DNA of 64,000 nt from Pseudisothecium myosuroides (taxonomy: Eukaryota > Streptophyta > Bryopsida > Hypnales > Lembophyllaceae), in assembly GCA_951799445.1 (NCBI GenBank), contig OX637296.1, positions 9,300,001 through 9,364,000 on the forward strand, given 5' to 3'. The notes under the pieces are model-generated. The model did not search any database. It was not told where the DNA came from and was given only the letters and a program-made list of their open reading frames with translations. Positions 59,034 through 64,000 of this stretch are shown here, in pieces (within the stretch, counting starts at the first letter, position 1; each line of letters opens with the position of its first letter). A program made the position numbers and the translations under genes.

Positions 59034-59950
59034 CCCCTAAAGGACCACTGTCCGTTCGGGGGACAAATGGGACTTGGGGCAGGTACCTATGGGCTGAAAT
59101 TTTCTCCTAATTTTTTGAAACTTTTTGTAAACATGAAGAATTGAGAGAGGTACGTGGCAGAAAAAAAAATTTGAAATCGGACCTTTGAGCGAGAAGTTAT
59201 GCCATTTCTTGGAATGCGTGGGGACGGGGGGCAGCAAAGAATATTTGCAAAATTTTGAATTTTTTTTTAATATTTTTTTTCTCATAGATTATATTTTTGT
59301 CTATCTGGAAAGCTTTGATTCATCTCATTTGGATTCGTTATGAGGAAGTTATGGACATTCTTGTTTTTCGGGCAGTTAGAGCATCTTCTTGAAAAAAATA
59401 ACTTGTAGGATGCATTTCGGAATGCAATTTTTGTAATTTTTCAATTTTTTTTTGGAATGGTTTAGTTTACTTTCTAGAACAATCTCACCATTGGGATTAG
59501 TGCATTTTAATTCCATCTAAAATATATGAATATTTTAGATTTTCCTTCTATCTTGTACCTACTTCTACTTAACAATTTTTTTAAGAATGATAATTAAGTT
59601 TTTTTGAATTTTTTTTTTCCCCTAGACTCTCAACTCATTTCTCCACTATAAAGATTTAAAGCTCGAAAAGTTGTAGTGCAAAAATTTTAAGTTAAAAATG
59701 TTTAAAGTCAAAAAATCTGGTCCTGCAATGTGCTGAAAAACTTGTTTTTTCCACTTTAAACGCAGATATCTTGCAATCTGTGCGGTCAAAAATTCTGAAA
59801 TTTTTTCCACACATTCTTATACCAATTAGGTGTAAGATCTTACGGTTAGATGTGGAAAAAAAATTAAATTTTTTTTTTTTTACTCTTTGCTATAGAAATG
59901 GCAGTTTTGAGTGTTTTTTGGGCAGAAAATAGGCCTCGGTCCTTTAGGGG
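59034..59950 (-). mobile_element. Family A TTAA element, reverse (917 bp)
   Basis: CCCCTAAAGGACCAC follows GTAA, and GGTCCTTTAGGGG precedes TTAA (59951-59954). The whole interior is the reverse complement of 1309-2187 and 31896-32800. It is one of the best-preserved copies, with both termini near consensus. Confidence 0.9.
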
Positions 59951-59954
59951 TTAA

Positions 59955-62925
59955 CTTATGACAGTTCCTGATGAGCATGCTTACAGTATGTGTGGCCCTG
60001 TGGACAATAGAAAAACAAAAGTGGCTCCACTTCAGTACTCAACCGTATTAAGTTACACAATGCTGTGCCATTCCATTACAAATTCATTCAATGTTTGCGG
60101 CCATGCAAAGATTATACAGATTCAATTATGATGGATCTCATCAGTCTCTTGGACATGGGAAATCAGGTTCAGTTAGGAGCCCAGACAAGATTGAACCAAC
60201 TTACTCTGGCTCATCATACCATACCATACCATACCATGGAGTTCACACAGCCCAGCGGTCGTCCACGTACCACAACAACAAATGCCAAATACCTTCTTTG
60301 AACGAACGAAACTTCATACCATCCCGTACTGGAGATGAGCTGGGGTCATGTTGACATCCTCGTCTTGTCCTAGTGGACTCCCTTCGTTGTTTAATGTGCT
60401 TACTTGAATGATTTCTTTTCCGTCACTCCGACATTCAGTTGTCAAGGGGTAGCTAGCTACACAAAGAGTACTGGTACCATTATACCAAAAGTGAGGTCAA
60501 ATAATTCAATGAGGAACCCTCTTCTTCAAGTATCTTGTGGCTTGATTACATTGACAATTTGAATTTGAGTTTGAATTTGAATTTGGATGGAATACAGTAA
60601 CTTAGTCAAGATGATGATGATAGAAGGTTCCAAATGTGAACACAACTTTGTATGTTTGTTGGAAAATTTTCAAGTCACTTGACAACAATACTGGAACAGT
60701 TTTGTTGTGAAGTTGCAAGGCAGATCCATGACACCCGCTGAATTGGACAGGAGTCAAGCAGTTGTCTGCTGATTGTTTCATGGAAGGAGAACCGGTACTT
60801 GTCCATCAACACAAATATTGAGTTGATGGACACATGACCTAAAATGTACTTGGTGGTGATAAATTCTGACTTAGCTAGAATGTCCCATTGCATTGAACTT
60901 GAACCCTGTCTGTAATCTTCACAGAGCTTAGGGCATCCTCAGTCCATGAATGGACACAGGGACAGTACTGGAATTTTCAAGTGGACAGGCTGACCACATT
61001 TTGTTCTGGTGGCTGGTGTTCACTTCATACCTTGTGTTACATGAAGTGTTCTTGATTAAAATGTTATTTATCAGTACTACAATCTAAAAACTATTGAAAA
61101 AAAATATATTCCAACTGTATATGGTATACAGTATCACAGCCATGTACTAAATTCAGTTAACCCCCCAAAATCTTTTCCAAAACAAGTACACATGTCATGG
61201 CCTTATTCAGTGGAACCTGTCAATAATTGAAGTGGACAAATAATTATCATAATTTCATCTGCCAAGCAACAAACCTGCTATGAGTCTATGAGGCAACTGA
61301 TCAGCGTTTGGGATAGTTTTTTGAGTTTTACCAGCTATTTTCCTTCCTTAAATTCCATTTTGAACCGATTTTTCAAGTACCGAGTCTGTTTTTTTCTTGT
61401 ATTTTTTACTCTAATTAAAAAAAATTTAGATTTTGTCACTGGTTTTTTCTGATATTTTCAAATTCAACTGGGGTCTTTCCCACTGATGACTGATGACTAA
61501 CAATGAACTAACCAGTGTTATTTCAGTTCTCCCCTAGCATTGCTGAAGGCGTTCTTTATCAGACACGATACACAATACAGGTTTCTAAAGCAAACACAAA
61601 GCAGAGAAATTCAATGCAGTTGGACACAATTTAATACTACCTAGTGCCCTCCCAATCACCACTCAGTACTGTAATTTGAATCCTTAGCCCCACCACATGC
61701 AGCATATCAATGCGATTTGTTGTCTACATTACTTATCATATTCACTTATATTTAATGAAAACATAACAATGGATTCATTGCAAGAGCAACTGGACATGAA
61801 ATTTGAATCCACAGCTTGTATTGTACTGGGAGGGGAGGCACTTGCTCATCAGTTGAAGACAAGGACCCATGTGAAGTGACGGCTCTCCATCCTTGCCTTT
61901 AACACGGCACACACAGGCACTCCCAACTCCCAACTTCAGAGATGGGCAGAACTCACTTTCTTGCAGTGAATTTGCCTTTTGTGAACTATTAAGTTAATGA
62001 TCTGAAATGGAGGGCCATTGCCTGGTTCTTTGTACTGTTCCTTATTGCTATGGGAGTCGTCCTTTGTTTCAAAAAAAAAGAAAAAAGAAATGGAGGGCCA
62101 GTCGTCAATCGTCATCTCTCATGCTCTGCTCTACTCTGCTCTGTCTGTCTGTGACTTCAACCATATAAGTTAAACATTTCCGCAATCGGAGCCCAGTCAG
62201 TCAGCCAGTCTGCCTGCACGCAAGGCAAAAGGGCTTGCAGGTGCGAGTGTTATGTCATAGAAATTTCTGTCCTGCAATAAATGCTCCAGGCATAACTTAC
62301 TTAGAGCAAAAAATCTACACATAGACGACCCAGCAATTCAATGGCTCTTGGTGTGCCATTGATACACAGTGCGTACTCCTGCCAGTTCAGTTTCAGGCAG
62401 TTTCAAAAGAACTTTCAAGCTGGCAACAAAGAAAACGTGGAGTGCCAAGTGGCACTGGAGAAGCTGAGAGCTGCAGCTTGAAAGGAGGGGAGTTTGGCTC
62501 CCATCAAATGCAGGTGGTTGGGACATGGGTATTGAGGAACCACGGAATTTTGATATACCTCGCAAGCAGAGTACGACAGAAACTGCCATACACACACATA
62601 CACACATACCTGACCTCTTTAATATCACATCTCCTGGGGATTGTAGGCAGGACACAGGTGCCCAAATTCAAACTCAAGGTTGGTTGGCACCCATACTTAG
62701 AGCCTCCTGCCATGAATCGGTGGGTGCGTGCATTCACTGATACCAGAATGGCAGAATATACTGTAGAAAGCTTTGTTATGTCTCTTCTATAATTTAGTGT
62801 GGAATGCCATCAATACTGGTGGAACTCATTCTCCTATTTCCATGGTCATTGATGATCGGTGGAACTCTTCTTGTCTTTTGATACTTTTTCTGCCCACTAG
62901 GCTCATGTCGCAAGAGGTCCTACGG
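59955..62925. other. Mostly single-copy stretch, no supported gene
   Basis: Short overlapping ORFs at 60065-60354, 61697-61879 and 62338-62792 show no domain or codon-consistent splicing. Small simple repeats are visible: CATAC units near 60217-60237, TTTGAATTTGAA near 60556-60585, and CACACATA near 62590-62610. A retroposon-like 3' end is at 62025-62075. An unrecognised non-coding RNA cannot be excluded. Confidence 0.4.
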
Positions 62926-63104
62926 TAAGGGAGAGGCACCCAATGGCGTCCACGTACCCAATGGCGTCCCATTCTAGGAAGGGGCATCATTTCAGAACCT
63001 AAATGTAGACAAACCAAACATGGTTTATTATTTTTTGACTGACGTCATGGTTTCAGAATGACGTCCCTTCGTAGAAAGGGATGCCATTGGGTGCCTCTCC
63101 CTTA
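62926..63104. mobile_element. 179-bp MITE with long inverted termini
   Basis: TAAGGGAGAGGCACCCAATG at 62926 continues GGC and is mirrored at 63082-63104 (GCCATTGGGTGCCTCTCCCT, TA), giving arms of at least 22 bp. The phrase GTACCCAATGGCGTCC is repeated just inside the left arm. The centre contains ACGTCATGG and ATGACGTCCC. It is non-coding. Confidence 0.85.
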
Positions 63105-63547
63105 GGTGCCCCCCAGATCACATTGTGGCTAATAGCACCACTTCAATAGATCCTCACTATGTGTGCATCTCGTAAATCATTATGTACCTATTGTCAAAGA
63201 AATGATTTTAGAAAATCTATCAATTTTTTTGGACCCTTTTATAACTTTTGTATACAAAAAAATGTGAAAATTTGAAAAATCTAATAATAGCATCTATGTA
63301 TAGTAGAAAAAATGACGCTTTGGGGTGTCCCTACTTTAAAGATTGGATTACACCAGGGACAAACCTAAGAACCACATGCACTCCAAGGTACACTATTTTG
63401 GTAGATGTGACCATGGAAAGTGAGAGTTCAAGACAAAAAAAATAGTATTGACACTCAACATGGTCTAGTGTAAATCCAAGAGAGGCTACAACCGAGCTAT
63501 ATTTATTTAGTATTAGATCAAACATTGTAAATCACAAGATCGATTAA

Positions 63548-64000
63548 CCCCTAAAGGCCCAAGGTCTTTTTTCTGCCAAAAAACACTGAAAATTGCCATT
63601 TCTATAGCAAAAAGTTAAAAAAAATTAAAATTGTTTTTTTTTCACATCTAACCGTAGGATCTTACACCTAATTGGTATGAGAATGTGTGGAAAAAATTTC
63701 AGAATTTTTGACCGCACATATTGCAAGATATCTGCATTTAAAGTGGAAAAAACAAGTTTTTCAGCACATTGCGGGACTAGAGTTTTTGTCTTTAAACATT
63801 TTTAACTTAAAATTTTTGCACTACAGGGTTTTCAGATTTAAATCTTTATAGTGGAGAATTGAGTTGAGAGTCTAGGAAAAAAAAAGAAACTCAAAAAAAC
63901 TTAATTTTCATCCTTAAAAAAATTGTTAAGTAGAAGTAGGTATGAGATAGAAGGAAAATCTAAAATATTAATATCTCTTAGATGGAATTAAAATGCACTA
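63548..64000 (+). mobile_element. Family A TTAA element, cut by the window end
   Basis: TTAA (63544-63547) precedes CCCCTAAAGGCCCAAGG. The sequence follows the left half of family A in the same orientation as 1309-2187, up to the AGATGGAATTAAAATGCACT phrase at the window edge. Confidence 0.9.

Noticed and set aside
1..64000. CRISPR arrays, tRNA or rRNA genes, operons
   Set aside because: No regularly spaced direct-repeat array, cloverleaf or ribosomal core was recognised, and the spliced genes show that the DNA is eukaryotic nuclear.

Overview
The window is nuclear DNA from a streptophyte green plant, probably a seedless land plant or a charophyte alga. The evidence is spliced genes with GT-AG introns, a plant-style three-RRM hnRNP Q/R protein with an acidic N-terminus, a SelO protein with a transit-peptide-like N-terminus, a TPR protein of the cilium-associated TTC23/kinesin-light-chain sort, and a Ty3/gypsy relic whose integrase carries a PHD-like C-terminus. 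Most of the remainder is AT-rich sequence packed with small inverted-repeat transposable elements. No prokaryotic, organellar, CRISPR or recognisable tRNA/rRNA feature was seen.

Host genes, left to right: (1) a ten-exon TPR gene at 20514-25675 (+), with three different short elements in its introns; (2) an eight-exon hnRNP Q/LIF2-like gene at 35945-39448 (-), 505 aa; (3) a nine-exon SelO (protein AMPylase) gene at 47961-52993 (+), 676 aa, with a GC-rich first exon. The hnRNP and SelO models and the TPR model each join in phase to a length divisible by three. The genes look functionally independent.

Mobile DNA: the dominant class is a set of non-autonomous elements bounded by TTAA whose inverted termini begin CCCCTAAAGGACC or a variant. 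At least a dozen copies are present, about 170 bp to 1.15 kb long. One family of ~300-bp elements (termini AAGGTAG) occurs three times; its internal TTAA is empty in one copy and occupied by two different TTAA elements in the other two, which shows the target directly. TTAA targets and CCC termini recall piggyBac, but no such transposase is visible here.

One TTAA element (8927-16373) is split by a 6.56-kb DNA transposon (9305-15859) with CATCTCAAA termini and a TA duplication. That transposon carries a decayed Plavaka/KDZ-like transposase on the minus strand, a divergently transcribed, intact-looking three-exon gene for a 333-aa protein I do not recognise, and a small cysteine-rich C-terminal gene fragment. 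This nested element with its unknown passenger proteins, together with the TTAA elements, is the most unusual content of the window.

Other repeats: a 732-bp near-perfect foldback (26876-27607), a GC-rich element (28125-28443), several hairpin MITEs (23705, 57833, 62926), a GTGCTAG-ended MITE family, and a decayed Ty3/gypsy pol (about 42600-44900, minus). The stretches 39449-41500 and 59960-62900 are mostly single-copy to my eye and have no gene I can support.
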